Source of the DNA: Streptomyces sp. man185
Lineage (GTDB): Bacteria; Actinomycetota; Actinomycetes; Streptomycetales; Streptomycetaceae
DNA: 64,000 nucleotides
Direction of reading: 5' to 3'
Assembly: GCA_002551355.1 (NCBI GenBank)
Contig: NTHE01000016.1
Location: 60,381-124,380, forward strand
Shown here: positions 41,473 to 49,675 of the stretch, piece by piece
Layout: the number at the start of each line of letters is the position of its first letter
How positions within the stretch are numbered: the first letter of the stretch is position 1
The notes under the pieces: generated by a model
The model's database searches: none
The model's input: only the letters and a program-made list of their open reading frames with translations
Told to the model about the DNA's origin: nothing
Position numbers and translations under genes: made by a program

Positions 41473-44283
41473 GTGCGAACCTCCCTCTCCGGACTCGTTT
41501 CCCGGGTCACTCCCAGACCCGCGGCGGCGGCGCTCCTCGCCGTCGCCGTGGCCGCCGTGGGCCTGGGACCCGCCGCTTCCCCGGCTGCCGCCGCCACCAT
41601 CCCCGCCGGCGCCGGCAGCTACACCGACTCCCGCCCCGCCGGCACCCAGGGCCCGACCACCAACACCGGCGCGCCCGTCACCCCGAAGCTCACCACCGCC
41701 GCGCGGGACAAGCCGGTCCCGACCAACGACTGGTGGTCCTCGCTCGCCTTCCAGCGCTACGGCGACAACCCGCACTCCACCCCCATGTACGGCCACCCGC
41801 TCACCTACCAGGCCAAGGCCTCCGGCCTGGAGGTCGGCTATCCGACCACGCCCGCGATCGTCGGCGACGGCCGCCAGTACGAGTACGCCCACAAGGCCGA
41901 CCTCACCGTCGGCCTCTCCGGCCTGAACTCGCCCGACACCAAGGCCGACGCCTGGTCCGACTGGACGGTCACGCCCTACTGGGCCGACGGCTCCCGCACC
42001 TTCCGGGCCACCATCGGCCACGGCATGCCCTTCGTGTACGCCAAGGGCTCCGGCGGCGACGCCCGCATCACCACCGCCTCCGCGCCCACCGTCTTCTCCG
42101 ACCAGGGCAACGTCCTCGGCATCACCGTCGCCGGGCACCACTACGCCCTCTTCGCCCCGACCGGCAGCGACTGGAACGTCTCCGGCACCGCGATCACCGC
42201 CGGGCTGGGCTCCAAGGACTACTTCTCGCTCGCCGTGCTGCCCTCCACGGACGCGCTGGCCACCTACCGCAAGTACGCCTTCAGCTTCGTCACCGGCTCC
42301 CAGGTGGCCTGGCAGTCCACCGGCGGCAATGTGCGGGCGACCTACAGCCTGACCACCGAGGCCAAGGAGGGCGCCGAGCGCGGCACGCTCCAGGCCCTCT
42401 ACCGCCACCAGTGGCTGCACACCTCGGACGCGCTGACCCCGTACACGTACGTATCGCCGCGCGGCACGATGAAGGTGCGCGAGTCCGCCACCTTCACCAC
42501 CAGCCAGAAGAACAACGGCGTCGTGCCCGCGCTGCCCGCCTCCAGCGGCGTCGACAAGGCCCGGCTGACCGGCTACCTCAACGAGGTCGCGAACGCCTCC
42601 GACCCGTTCTCCGGGGCCACCGACACCTACTGGACCGGCAAGGCGCTCGGCCGCCTCGCCCAGCTGGTGCCCGTCGCCGACCAGATCGGGCAGACCGCCA
42701 CCCGCGACAAGCTCCTCGGCCTGATGAAGGGCCGGCTCCAGGAGTGGTTCACGGCGGGCGGGGCCAGTGAGTTCAGCTACGACAAGGACTGGAAGACCCT
42801 CACCGGCTACCCGGCCTCCTACGGCAGCGACACCGAGCTCAACGACCACCACTTCCACTACAGCTACTACGTCTACGCGGCGGCGATCATCGCCCAGTAC
42901 GACCAGGCCTGGGTCGCCGACTCGGCCTGGGGCACGATGATCAAGCACCTGATCCGGGACACCGCCAACGCCAGCCGCACCGACTCCGCCTACCCCTTCC
43001 TGCGCGGCTTCGACGTGTACGCGGGCCACAGCTGGGCCTCCGGCCACCAGGGCTTCGCGGCGGGCAACAATCAGGAGTCCTCGTCGGAGTCCATCAACCT
43101 GAGCGCCGCCCTGGTGCTCCTCGGCTCGGCCACCGGAGACAACTCCCTCCGTGACCTCGGCAGTTACCTGCTGACGACCGAGTCCGAGGCCATCACCCAG
43201 TACTGGTTCGACGCGAACGAGCAGGTCTTCCCCGGCTCCTTCGGCCACGACACGGTCGGCATGGTCTGGGGCAGCGGCGGCGCGTACTCCACCTGGTGGA
43301 CCGCGAACCCGGAGGAGATCCACGGCATCAACGTCCTCCCGGTGACCGGTGGTTCGCTGCACCTGGCCCGCGAGAAGGCCGCCATCAAGCGGAACATCGC
43401 CGAGATGGAGCGCGAGAACGGCGGGCCCGCCCAGGAGTGGCGGGACCTGCTCTGGGAGTTCGAGTCACTGTCCGACCCGGCCTCCGCGAAGGCCAAGTGG
43501 GACGGGGTGAACGGGAACTACACCCCCGAGCAGGGTGAGTCCAAGGCGCACACCTACCACTGGATCAACACCCTGGCGGCGGTGGGCGCGCCGGACATGA
43601 CGGTCAGCGGCGACATCCCGACCTCCGCCGTCTTCTCCAAGAACGGCACCCGCACCTACACCGCCCACAACCACGGCTCCACCGCCCGCACCGTCACCTT
43701 CTCCGACGGCAAGACCCTGTCCGTACCGGCCCGCTCCACGGCCACCAGCACGGGTCCCGGCGGCAGCGACCCGGACCCCGACCCGGACCCGGGCAACCCC
43801 TCCACCGGCAACACCTTCCGCCTCAAGACCGGCGGTGCCCTCACCACTGCCACCACCGACCCGGCGGGCACGGACACCGTCGCCTCGGCCGACGGCGTCA
43901 ACCGGGACGGCACCCCGTACCGCCCGACCGTCTACGAGGTGAAGAAGGTCAACGGCAAGGTCAGCGCCGGGGCCGCCACGGCCTTCCGCCTCCGGGTGGA
44001 CGCGGGCACGAAGGTCGGGCTCGCCCCGCAGGTCCGGGTCAGCTACGACCTGACCGGCGACGGCACGTTCGACCGGGCCGAGACCTTCCGCTACTTCGCC
44101 ACCGACCCGGTGAACGGGTGGGAGGAGTACACGCAGGCCGCGGGCGTCAAGGCAGCCACCGGCAGCCTGGGCGAGCTGAAGAACGGCACGGTCCGGCTGG
44201 AGATCTGGAACGCGCTCGGCAACGGCACGTCCCAGGTGCAGACCGGCACGGACGCGGCCGTGCTGAGGATTCCGTACCAGTGA
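41473..44283 (+). CDS. Secreted GH81 endo-beta-1,3-glucanase
   Basis: A 936-residue secreted enzyme from GTG 41473, with GAGGTG 6 bases upstream (ATG 41455 is in frame). A Sec signal peptide ends near PAASPAAAAT. The GH81 domain starts at NDWWSSLAF. Predicted catalytic residues are Asp458 in LNDHHFHYSYYVYAAA and Glu535/Glu539 in NNQESSSES; their spacing (77 and 4) is the same as Asp422/Glu499/Glu503 recalled for Thermobifida Lam81A. A DPDPDPDPG linker leads to a C-terminal beta-rich domain of about 155 residues, probably carbohydrate-binding. It cuts laminarin or fungal cell-wall beta-1,3-glucan outside the cell. Confidence 0.94.
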   Translation: MRTSLSGLVSRVTPRPAAAALLAVAVAAVGLGPAASPAAAATIPAGAGSYTDSRPAGTQGPTTNTGAPVTPKLTTAARDKPVPTNDWWSSLAFQRYGDNPHSTPMYGHPLTYQAKASGLEVGYPTTPAIVGDGRQYEYAHKADLTVGLSGLNSPDTKADAWSDWTVTPYWADGSRTFRATIGHGMPFVYAKGSGGDARITTASAPTVFSDQGNVLGITVAGHHYALFAPTGSDWNVSGTAITAGLGSKDYFSLAVLPSTDALATYRKYAFSFVTGSQVAWQSTGGNVRATYSLTTEAKEGAERGTLQALYRHQWLHTSDALTPYTYVSPRGTMKVRESATFTTSQKNNGVVPALPASSGVDKARLTGYLNEVANASDPFSGATDTYWTGKALGRLAQLVPVADQIGQTATRDKLLGLMKGRLQEWFTAGGASEFSYDKDWKTLTGYPASYGSDTELNDHHFHYSYYVYAAAIIAQYDQAWVADSAWGTMIKHLIRDTANASRTDSAYPFLRGFDVYAGHSWASGHQGFAAGNNQESSSESINLSAALVLLGSATGDNSLRDLGSYLLTTESEAITQYWFDANEQVFPGSFGHDTVGMVWGSGGAYSTWWTANPEEIHGINVLPVTGGSLHLAREKAAIKRNIAEMERENGGPAQEWRDLLWEFESLSDPASAKAKWDGVNGNYTPEQGESKAHTYHWINTLAAVGAPDMTVSGDIPTSAVFSKNGTRTYTAHNHGSTARTVTFSDGKTLSVPARSTATSTGPGGSDPDPDPDPGNPSTGNTFRLKTGGALTTATTDPAGTDTVASADGVNRDGTPYRPTVYEVKKVNGKVSAGAATAFRLRVDAGTKVGLAPQVRVSYDLTGDGTFDRAETFRYFATDPVNGWEEYTQAAGVKAATGSLGELKNGTVRLEIWNALGNGTSQVQTGTDAAVLRIPYQ

Positions 44284-44313
44284 CCGTCGCCGGTCGATGA
44301 CCGGTGGACGGTG

Positions 44314-44342
44314 ACCTGTACCGGCCGGCGATCGGTACAGGT
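44314..44342. terminator. Bidirectional terminator between GH81 and LacI genes
   Basis: ACCTGTACCG (44314-44323) pairs with CGGTACAGGT (44333-44342) between convergent stops at 44283 and 44405. Confidence 0.7.
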
Positions 44343-44374
44343 GACACAGACGCGGCGGGTCTCCGGCTCCTCAG

Positions 44375-44425
44375 GGCGGAGGCCCGCCGTACGTTCGCGC
44401 GGGATCAGGCGGAGGCCCGCCGTAC
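44375..44425. repeat. 18-bp direct repeat duplicating the LacI gene end
   Basis: GGCGGAGGCCCGCCGTAC occurs at 44375-44392 and again at 44408-44425, 33 bp apart. The second copy is the last codons of the LacI gene, so the first is a duplicated gene end outside the reading frame. Confidence 0.75.
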
Positions 44426-45448
44426 CAGCGTGACCGGGGTGATCACCGACTCCGGGACCTCGCCGCTGCCCGTACGCTCCCGGTCCAGGGCGCGCAGCAG
44501 CAACCGGGCCATCAGGCGCCCCTGCCCCTCGATCTCCTGGCTGACGGTCGTCAGCGGCGGATCGGTCTCCGAGGCCACCGAGTCCATGTCGTCGAACCCC
44601 ACCAGCGCCACCTGCTCCGGCACGGAGATCCCCCGCTCGCGCAGGACCCGCAGCGCGCCCGAGGCCATCAGGTCGTTGGCGACGAACACCGCGTCCAGGT
44701 CGGGCCGCCGCTCCAGCAGCTCCGCCATCGCCCGGGCCCCGCTCTCCACGGTGAACGCCCCGTCGGCGACGAGCGTCGGGTCCAGGTCCAGCAGGACGTC
44801 CCGGTATCCGTCCAGCCGGTCCATCGCGGAGGTCTGGTCGGCGGGGCCGCCGATGTGCGCGATGCGCTCCCGCCCGAGGTCCTTCAGATACTGCACGGCC
44901 AGCCGGGCCCCGCCCCGGTTGTCCGCGTCGACGTACGGAACGGCCTGGTCGCCCGGGTCGGCGGTCCAGCTGGGCCGCCCGCCGTACACCGCCGGGATGC
45001 CCGCCCGCCGGGTGATCGCGGGCACCGGGTCATCGGTGTGCAGCGAGAACGCGAGGGCCCCGTCGACGTGCCCGCCGGACAGATACCGGGCGATCCGGTC
45101 GAAGTCCCCGGGACCCTCCACCAGCAGCAGGACGAGCTGGGTGTCGTGGGCGGTCAGCTCCTTGCTGATGCCTCGGATCTGCTGCGAGAAGAAGGGGTCC
45201 GAGAAGAACCGCGTCTCCGGCTCGGCTATGACGACGGCCACCGCGCCGGTGCGCCGCGTGACGAGGGTCCGCGCAGCGTGGTTCGGGATGTAGCCCAGCT
45301 CGTCGACGGCCTTGAGCACCTTGTCCACGAGCGGCTTGCGGACTCCGTCGCCCCCGTTGACGACCCGCGAGGCAGTGGCCCGCGACACCCCCGCGCGTGC
45401 CGCGACGGCTTCCAGGGTGGGCCGGGACCCGGGGGACTGCTCGGTCAA
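44405..45448 (-). CDS. LacI-family repressor of the beta-glucan regulon
   Basis: A 347-residue regulator from TTG 45448, with GAGGAG 8 bases upstream. The helix-turn-helix is TLEAVAARAGVSRATASRVVNG with hinge GYIPNHAARTL. The periplasmic-binding-type domain includes VFVANDLMASGALRVLRERG and VALVGFDDMDSVASETDPPLTTV. Operator-like sites TTGAGAGCGCTCTCAA upstream of the ABC operon and GH81 gene, and a weaker one upstream of this gene, imply that it controls all three. The inducer is likely a beta-1,3-oligosaccharide. Confidence 0.92.
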   Translation of the reverse strand: MTEQSPGSRPTLEAVAARAGVSRATASRVVNGGDGVRKPLVDKVLKAVDELGYIPNHAARTLVTRRTGAVAVVIAEPETRFFSDPFFSQQIRGISKELTAHDTQLVLLLVEGPGDFDRIARYLSGGHVDGALAFSLHTDDPVPAITRRAGIPAVYGGRPSWTADPGDQAVPYVDADNRGGARLAVQYLKDLGRERIAHIGGPADQTSAMDRLDGYRDVLLDLDPTLVADGAFTVESGARAMAELLERRPDLDAVFVANDLMASGALRVLRERGISVPEQVALVGFDDMDSVASETDPPLTTVSQEIEGQGRLMARLLLRALDRERTGSGEVPESVITPVTLVRRASA

Positions 45449-45527
45449 GGCGGTCGCTCCTCGTCGACGGGGCGGCGAAACGCGGGCCGCCGGCTCGTCT
45501 ACAGCCTAGCGCCGGGCGCCGACAGTT

Positions 45528-45543
45528 CTGAGAGCGCTTCCAG
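45528..45543. promoter_or_regulatory. Degenerate operator upstream of the LacI gene
   Basis: CTGAGAGCGCTTCCAG keeps the GAGAGCGCT core of the two glucanase-locus operators. It lies 80 bp upstream of the LacI TTG and is suited to autoregulation. Confidence 0.7.
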
Positions 45544-45697
45544 GCAGTGGTCGGGGGCCTTGCGGGTGGCCGGGCCACGGCGGGGCGGGCGGCGGCCGTG
45601 CCGGCGCGGTTTGCCGGAACTGCGCCTCTTCCGGGTCAACTGCGCGTTGGACACGCTGGGTATGCATGGCGATCACTCAGAGTGGAAGGTGTGCGGC

Positions 45698-45940
45698 ATG
45701 GAAGCGATGGAGCGGCGCAGGGCGGCGGCGGACCGCGTCCGGACGGCGGAGGCCGCCGTGCGGCAGCTACGGGAAGGGCTCGCGGAGTGCGGAGTGAAGC
45801 TGCCGTCCCTGCGGGTCGATCCGGTCTCGTGCGCGGGCGACGAACCGGCGCCCCTGGTCGACCTGGGCCGCTGCAACATCGACACCGCGTTGCGGCTGTG
45901 CGAGGTGCTGGCGGAGAAGGAGAGCGGTCATGACGGGTGA
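45698..45940 (+). CDS. Small conserved protein (80 aa)
   Basis: From ATG 45698, with GGAAGG 8 bases upstream (ATG 45662 is in frame). MEAMERRRAAADRVRTAEAA and VRQLREGLAECGVKLPSLRV suggest a coiled coil, followed by LVDLGRCNIDTALRLCEVL. The type recurs next to the following gene in Streptomyces; function unknown. It is likely co-transcribed with the next gene, which overlaps it by 11 bp. Confidence 0.7.
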   Translation: MEAMERRRAAADRVRTAEAAVRQLREGLAECGVKLPSLRVDPVSCAGDEPAPLVDLGRCNIDTALRLCEVLAEKESGHDG

Positions 45941-46166
45941 GGGACGTGAGCCGGGTACGCCGGAGGAGGGCGCGTTCGCCGTGGACGCGCGGGACGGGCG
46001 GGTCGGCCGGGTGACGGGCCGGTCGGGGCCGGACGTGCGGCTGCGTCCGCCCGGCGGCGGGCCGGAGTGGGACTGCCCGCCGGACGCGGTGCGGCCGGCG
46101 TCGCCGGGCGTGGTGCTGCGGGCCCGGGTGACGGAGATCAACAGGGAGGGTCAGCTGCCGCGTTGA
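45930..46166 (+). CDS. Small hypothetical protein with beta-barrel-like pattern
   Basis: A 78-residue protein starting at ATG 45930 inside the preceding gene. AFAVDARDGRVGRVTGRSG and VRLRPPGGGPEWDCPPDAVR resemble the strands of small SH3-like or PRC-type proteins. No known family is recognised with certainty. It ends before a stem-loop at 46328. Confidence 0.6.
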   Translation: MTGEGREPGTPEEGAFAVDARDGRVGRVTGRSGPDVRLRPPGGGPEWDCPPDAVRPASPGVVLRARVTEINREGQLPR

Positions 46167-46327
46167 GGCCGGTGCGCCCTGGCGGCCGGGCTGCCGGTGG
46201 ACGGGCCGAGCCGCGCCGCCGGAGGGGAGCGGGGCGGCGAGGTGGCTTGAGCCGGCGGCCGGTGACCGGGTGCCCTTCTGGTCGGACCCTGTGGTCTGAG
46301 GGCCTTCCCGGCCGCGCTCACACGTGA

Positions 46328-46368
46328 GGCGGCGGGGCCGGCCCCTCCTCGGGGTCGGGCCCGCCGCC
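46328..46368 (+). terminator. Terminator-like stem-loop
   Basis: GGCGGCGGG and CCCGCCGCC form the base of a long GC stem (46328-46345 with 46351-46368) with a TCCTC loop, between a plus-strand pair and a convergent PRC-barrel gene. Confidence 0.65.
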
Positions 46369-46389
46369 GTTCGGGGGGCGTACGCCGGG

Positions 46390-46743
46390 TCACATGACGC
46401 GGTATGCCAGGTAGTACGCGGAGAGCTGCTCGTGGTAGAGCGGGTCCTCGGTCTGCCGGTGGCGGTCGAACTCCGGGGAGTCCTTGACCTGGTCCTTGGT
46501 GAGGTCGACGTAGACCTTCCGGTCCTCGGCGTCGATGCGCTTCACCGTGCCCGCGGGCAGCAGCACGTGCTTGCCGAAGATCCAGACTCCGGTGTCGACC
46601 AGCAGGTAGGCCGAGCCCACTTCTTCGGAGTGCTTGTCGACCTTTCCGATGCTGCCGTCGGTCGCCTCGACCGAATAGCCGGTCAGATCGGCGCCCGCGG
46701 TATGACCGCTCGACGGCTGGTAGCCCCACAGGGAGTCGCTCAT
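46390..46743 (-). CDS. PRC-barrel domain protein
   Basis: A 117-residue protein. The PRC-barrel region is LTGYSVEATDGSIGKVDKHSEEVGSAYLLVDTG with FGKHVLLPAGTVKRID, and the C-terminal LTKDQVKDSPEFD motif is typical of stress-related Streptomyces PRC proteins. It is soluble. A likely role is in stress response or RNA/protein binding; the partner is unknown. GAAAGGAG lies 7 bases upstream of the ATG. Confidence 0.9.
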   Translation of the reverse strand: MSDSLWGYQPSSGHTAGADLTGYSVEATDGSIGKVDKHSEEVGSAYLLVDTGVWIFGKHVLLPAGTVKRIDAEDRKVYVDLTKDQVKDSPEFDRHRQTEDPLYHEQLSAYYLAYRVM

Positions 46744-47019
46744 TGTGGCTCCTTTCGCGAAGGTCGATTCAGCTTATTTCTGCGGCGCATCATCTTTTCG
46801 TCATCGATATTCCGCTGACCCTCGTCTGCCCGGGGAACCGGGGGCTACACCTGGTCCGCCGACCGGTACGGGAAGCGGGAGCGGGGCAGACGAAAATCCC
46901 CGGGAAACCCCTGGGAGCGCGGAAGGGGGGCCGAACCGGAAACACGGTTCCCGTTTACGCTTTCCCTGTACGGGGAGGGCATCCGCGCATTCTCTTCCGA
47001 TCGGACAAGGGGATCATTC

Positions 47020-47499
47020 ATGGTTGACGTCAGGCGCTCGTTCACCGTCGCGAGGCCGCTCGACCGGGTCGTGGCGTACCTCGCGGACTTCTCCCGGGCG
47101 AAGGAGTGGGACCCCGGCACGCAGGAGTGCGAACGGACCGACCTGCCCGGTGACGCCCCGGTCACCGCAGGGGCGACCTGGCACAACGTCTCCGAGTTCC
47201 GGGGCCGGCGCACGGAGCTCACCTACCGGCTGGAGGTGAAGGAGCGCGACCGGCTGGTCTTCGTCGGGACGAACAAGACGGCCGAGTCCACGGACGACCT
47301 CACGTTCCAGGCCGACGGCGAGGGCGGGACCCGGATCACCTACCACGCCCACATCCGCTTCAAGGGCGTCGCCCGGCTCGCCGATCCCTTCCTGCGGCGC
47401 GAGTTCGAGCGGCTGGGAGACGAGATCACCCACACCATGCCCCGGGCGATCCTCGGCCGGGACGGCGTGAACGTGGACGAGGGCGACGGGAGGGCCTGA
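47020..47499 (+). CDS. SRPBCC (START-like) protein
   Basis: A 159-residue protein. It begins VDVRRSFTVARPLDRVVAYL and has ADFSRAKEWDPGTQECE, TELTYRLEVKERDRLVFVGT and a C-terminal helix LRREFERLGDEITHTMP, the helix-grip fold of polyketide cyclase-like proteins. A single-domain cytosolic protein that probably binds a hydrophobic ligand. It is divergent from the PRC gene across 276 bp. Confidence 0.87.
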   Translation: MVDVRRSFTVARPLDRVVAYLADFSRAKEWDPGTQECERTDLPGDAPVTAGATWHNVSEFRGRRTELTYRLEVKERDRLVFVGTNKTAESTDDLTFQADGEGGTRITYHAHIRFKGVARLADPFLRREFERLGDEITHTMPRAILGRDGVNVDEGDGRA

Positions 47500-47543
47500 C
47501 AAGGTCCGGCCCCCGTGCCGGGCGGGAGGCGTGCGTCGCCGGG

Positions 47544-47960
47544 TTGCCCGACGGACTGGGTATCTACCGGACGCTGAGCGTTCACGTGGCCCCGCTCGGC
47601 AAGCTGTACGTCCCCGATCTGGTCGTCATGCCGACCGAGCTGATCGCGGCGGCCGATCCGGCGACCAGCGATCCGATGGACGCCTCGGAGGCGTTGCTCG
47701 TCGTCGAGATCACGTCGCGAGGGAACGCACGGGAGGACCGCACCAAGGAGTACCGCGCGTATGCCCGCGCGGGAGTCCCGATGTATCTGCTGATCGGCCG
47801 GTTCGACACCCGGGGGCCGATGGCCACGCTGTTCACGGAGCCGAACGAGGACGGCACGTACAAGCACACGGACGCGGTGCCGTTCGGCAAGCCGCTGGCC
47901 ATGCCGTCCCCGTTCGACGTACAGCTCATGACGGGAGAGTTCCCGGGACCCGCCGTCTAG
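47544..47960 (+). pseudogene. Uma2-family nuclease, N-terminally truncated
   Basis: The open frame from TTG 47544 gives 138 residues that match the second half of Uma2/DUF820 proteins: APLGKLYVPDLVVMPTEL, EALLVVEITSRGNAREDRTK (catalytic Asp/Glu-x-Lys), YRAYARAGVPMYLLIGRFD. The normal N-terminal 50 residues are missing, and the frame begins at a position internal to the family. The region just upstream is non-coding. It overlaps the following convergent gene by 4 bp. Confidence 0.75.
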
Positions 47961-48592
47961 AGCGTCTCCGCCGACGGGCGGGTGACCACCTTGATGTTGA
48001 AGGTGTGGGACCCCACCCCGCCTGCGATCCCCATGAAGAGGAACGCGAAGTGTTCCTGGCCGCGTGCCGTGGTGATGCCCCCGATGTCCAGCTGCGAGGA
48101 CGGCGGCCAGCCGAGGTCCTCCAGCAGCCGGCCGGTGGCGCGCTTGGCCTCGGCGTCGTCGCCGGAGAGGAACACCGTTCCGGGCTCGGTGAGTTCGGCC
48201 GGCGCGGTCATCGTGGTGGAGTCCATCGTGCAGAGCGTCTTGACGACGGGTGTCAGGGGGAAGGCCTCCTGGATCAGTTCGCCCAGGCTGCTGTTGGGGT
48301 GGGTGAGGGCGCTGAAGTCGTCGGAGAGGCCGACCCCGACGTCGATCAGCAGGGTGCCGGCCAGGGCGGGCGCGCCGATGGAGCGGAGCAGGTCCACGGA
48401 GACGCCGCCCGGGGTGGCGTTGACCAGGACCTCCGCGTGTGCGGCCGTCTCGTCGAGGCCCGCGACGGGCAGGCCGAGGTCGGTCCGTTCCTTCGGCCGG
48501 CGCGATCCTAGGAGGACGTCGTGTCCTGCGGCGCGCCAGCCGTTGGCCAGGGCGCGAGCGACATTTCCGGTGCCGAGCAGTCCTATACGCAT
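47957..48592 (-). CDS. NADPH-dependent F420 reductase-like protein
   Basis: A 211-residue Rossmann protein from ATG 48592. MRIGLLGTGNVARALANGWR is the nucleotide loop, followed by VLLGSRRPKERTD, LVNATPGGVSV and KTLCTMDSTTMTAPAELTEPGTVFLSGDDAEAK. It resembles F420-dependent NADP reductases and 8-hydroxy-5-deazaflavin:NADPH oxidoreductases. The frame extends upstream, but the extra part is Ser/Arg/Pro-rich and unlikely to be translated. It is near no operon partner. Confidence 0.88.
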   Translation of the reverse strand: MRIGLLGTGNVARALANGWRAAGHDVLLGSRRPKERTDLGLPVAGLDETAAHAEVLVNATPGGVSVDLLRSIGAPALAGTLLIDVGVGLSDDFSALTHPNSSLGELIQEAFPLTPVVKTLCTMDSTTMTAPAELTEPGTVFLSGDDAEAKRATGRLLEDLGWPPSSQLDIGGITTARGQEHFAFLFMGIAGGVGSHTFNIKVVTRPSAETL

Positions 48593-48698
48593 GCCGACGA
48601 CGCTAGGCGGCGGAGCCGCCGTGACGGATCGGCCGGTGGTCCCGTGCGAGGCCCTACCTATGGCGTAGTCCGCAGGGTGGGGGCCGGTGTGCGCGGCG

Positions 48699-49340
48699 TC
48701 AGCGGCGGTCGATCGCGCGGGCGAGTTCGACCAGCCACCCGACAGTGCTGAGCGGTGCCGGAGGTTCGACCTCCAGGCCGAGTTCGGCCAGCCCGACGGC
48801 GTAGTCCGGCTCCTCGACGGGCAACGCGAGCTGATCATGAAGCTCTCCGGCTAGCTGGGCCACCAGCCCCGGATCCGTGCTGTCCAGATAGTCCTGGAGC
48901 GCGGCCGCGTGGTCCTCGAACTCGTCCGGCATGTCCTGCGAGTACCAGCCGCCGAGCAACTGCGCGAGCTCCGGAAAGCGGGCCCGCCACTCCCAGTGGG
49001 TCTGCGGAGGCGCGGGCGGCGGTGCCTGGCCGGTCTCGATGCTCTCCTTGAGGCGGTCCGCGAGCATCAGGAGCCAGTCCTGGATCCGCTCGTCCGGCAG
49101 TCCCACGTCCGGCACCGGATAGAACTCGCCGAGGCGGAGCCGCAGTCGGCCCGGAGGGTTCCGGGCGTACTCACGGAGCTGGAGTTCGGCGGTGGCGATG
49201 GACCACGGGCGGGTGCGCCAGGTGTGGCGCAGATAGCCGGTGATCGCTTCTTCGTCGTCCGCGGACCGGCCCAGGTAGGCGCGGACCACCTGATCCAGTT
49301 CGCCGTACTTGCGGTCGTGTTCGAGTGGCTTGAGGGACAC
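48699..49340 (-). CDS. Two-domain CdiI-like immunity protein
   Basis: A 213-residue protein from GTG 49340, with AGAGG 6 bases upstream. The first half, KYGELDQVVRAYLGRSADDE and YLRHTWRTRP, and the second, FPELAQLLGGWYSQDMPDEF and LQDYLDSTDPG, each resemble CdiI-type (contact-dependent growth inhibition) immunity domains, giving a fused double domain. It lies directly downstream of an orphan RNase A-like toxin module (49349-49675) and is probably its immunity partner, or a reserve immunity gene. The fold assignment is from pattern recall. Confidence 0.8.
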   Translation of the reverse strand: MSLKPLEHDRKYGELDQVVRAYLGRSADDEEAITGYLRHTWRTRPWSIATAELQLREYARNPPGRLRLRLGEFYPVPDVGLPDERIQDWLLMLADRLKESIETGQAPPPAPPQTHWEWRARFPELAQLLGGWYSQDMPDEFEDHAAALQDYLDSTDPGLVAQLAGELHDQLALPVEEPDYAVGLAELGLEVEPPAPLSTVGWLVELARAIDRR

Positions 49341-49348
49341 GGATGCCT

Positions 49349-49675
49349 CTAGAGATAGATCGGTGCGGTGGAGTGGACGACGAATCCGTGCGGACGCGTG
49401 GGCTCGCGCCTGAGGACGACCCGTGCGGCGCGCGCATCGACGGCAGGACGTCCGGCCAGCATCATCGCCTGGAGCAGCACGCGGCCGACCGGCTCGGGAC
49501 GGGAAGGCCAGGCCGCCTCGATGGTGAGGCGCTGCCGGGTGGACTGGGCCAGCCAATGGTGGATGGTCTGCTCGTTGGCGGTGACCACCTGCTGTGTGGC
49601 CCACTGGGCTGCTTCGCGGTCGGTGTACGTGGCGCTGCGGGTTCGCACGGTGTGCGTCACTTCCCTTTCGGCCAT
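49349..49675 (-). CDS. Orphan RNase A-like toxin C-terminal module
   Basis: A 108-residue frame: MAEREVTHTVRTRSATYTDR, EAAQWATQQVVTANEQTIHH, WLAQSTRQRLTIEAAWP, EPVGRVLL, ARAARVVLRREPTRPHGFVV. This matches the second half of the RNase A-like CdiA-CT domain ('A.....N...I..WL......L' and 'vRVVLRrDP..P.Gf'). The N-terminal helix with the catalytic His and Arg (the 'HVG.TD.QL..RL' segment) is absent. It overlaps the end of the upstream gene (49657-50403) by 19 bp and precedes a CdiI-like gene by 8 bp. It is an orphan, probably inactive toxin cassette. Confidence 0.75.
   Translation of the reverse strand: MAEREVTHTVRTRSATYTDREAAQWATQQVVTANEQTIHHWLAQSTRQRLTIEAAWPSRPEPVGRVLLQAMMLAGRPAVDARAARVVLRREPTRPHGFVVHSTAPIYL

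Noticed and set aside
44855..45690. Upstream extension of the small protein at 45698 as a 361-residue frame
   Set aside because: The extra part is antisense to the LacI gene; ATG 45698 has its own ribosome binding site.
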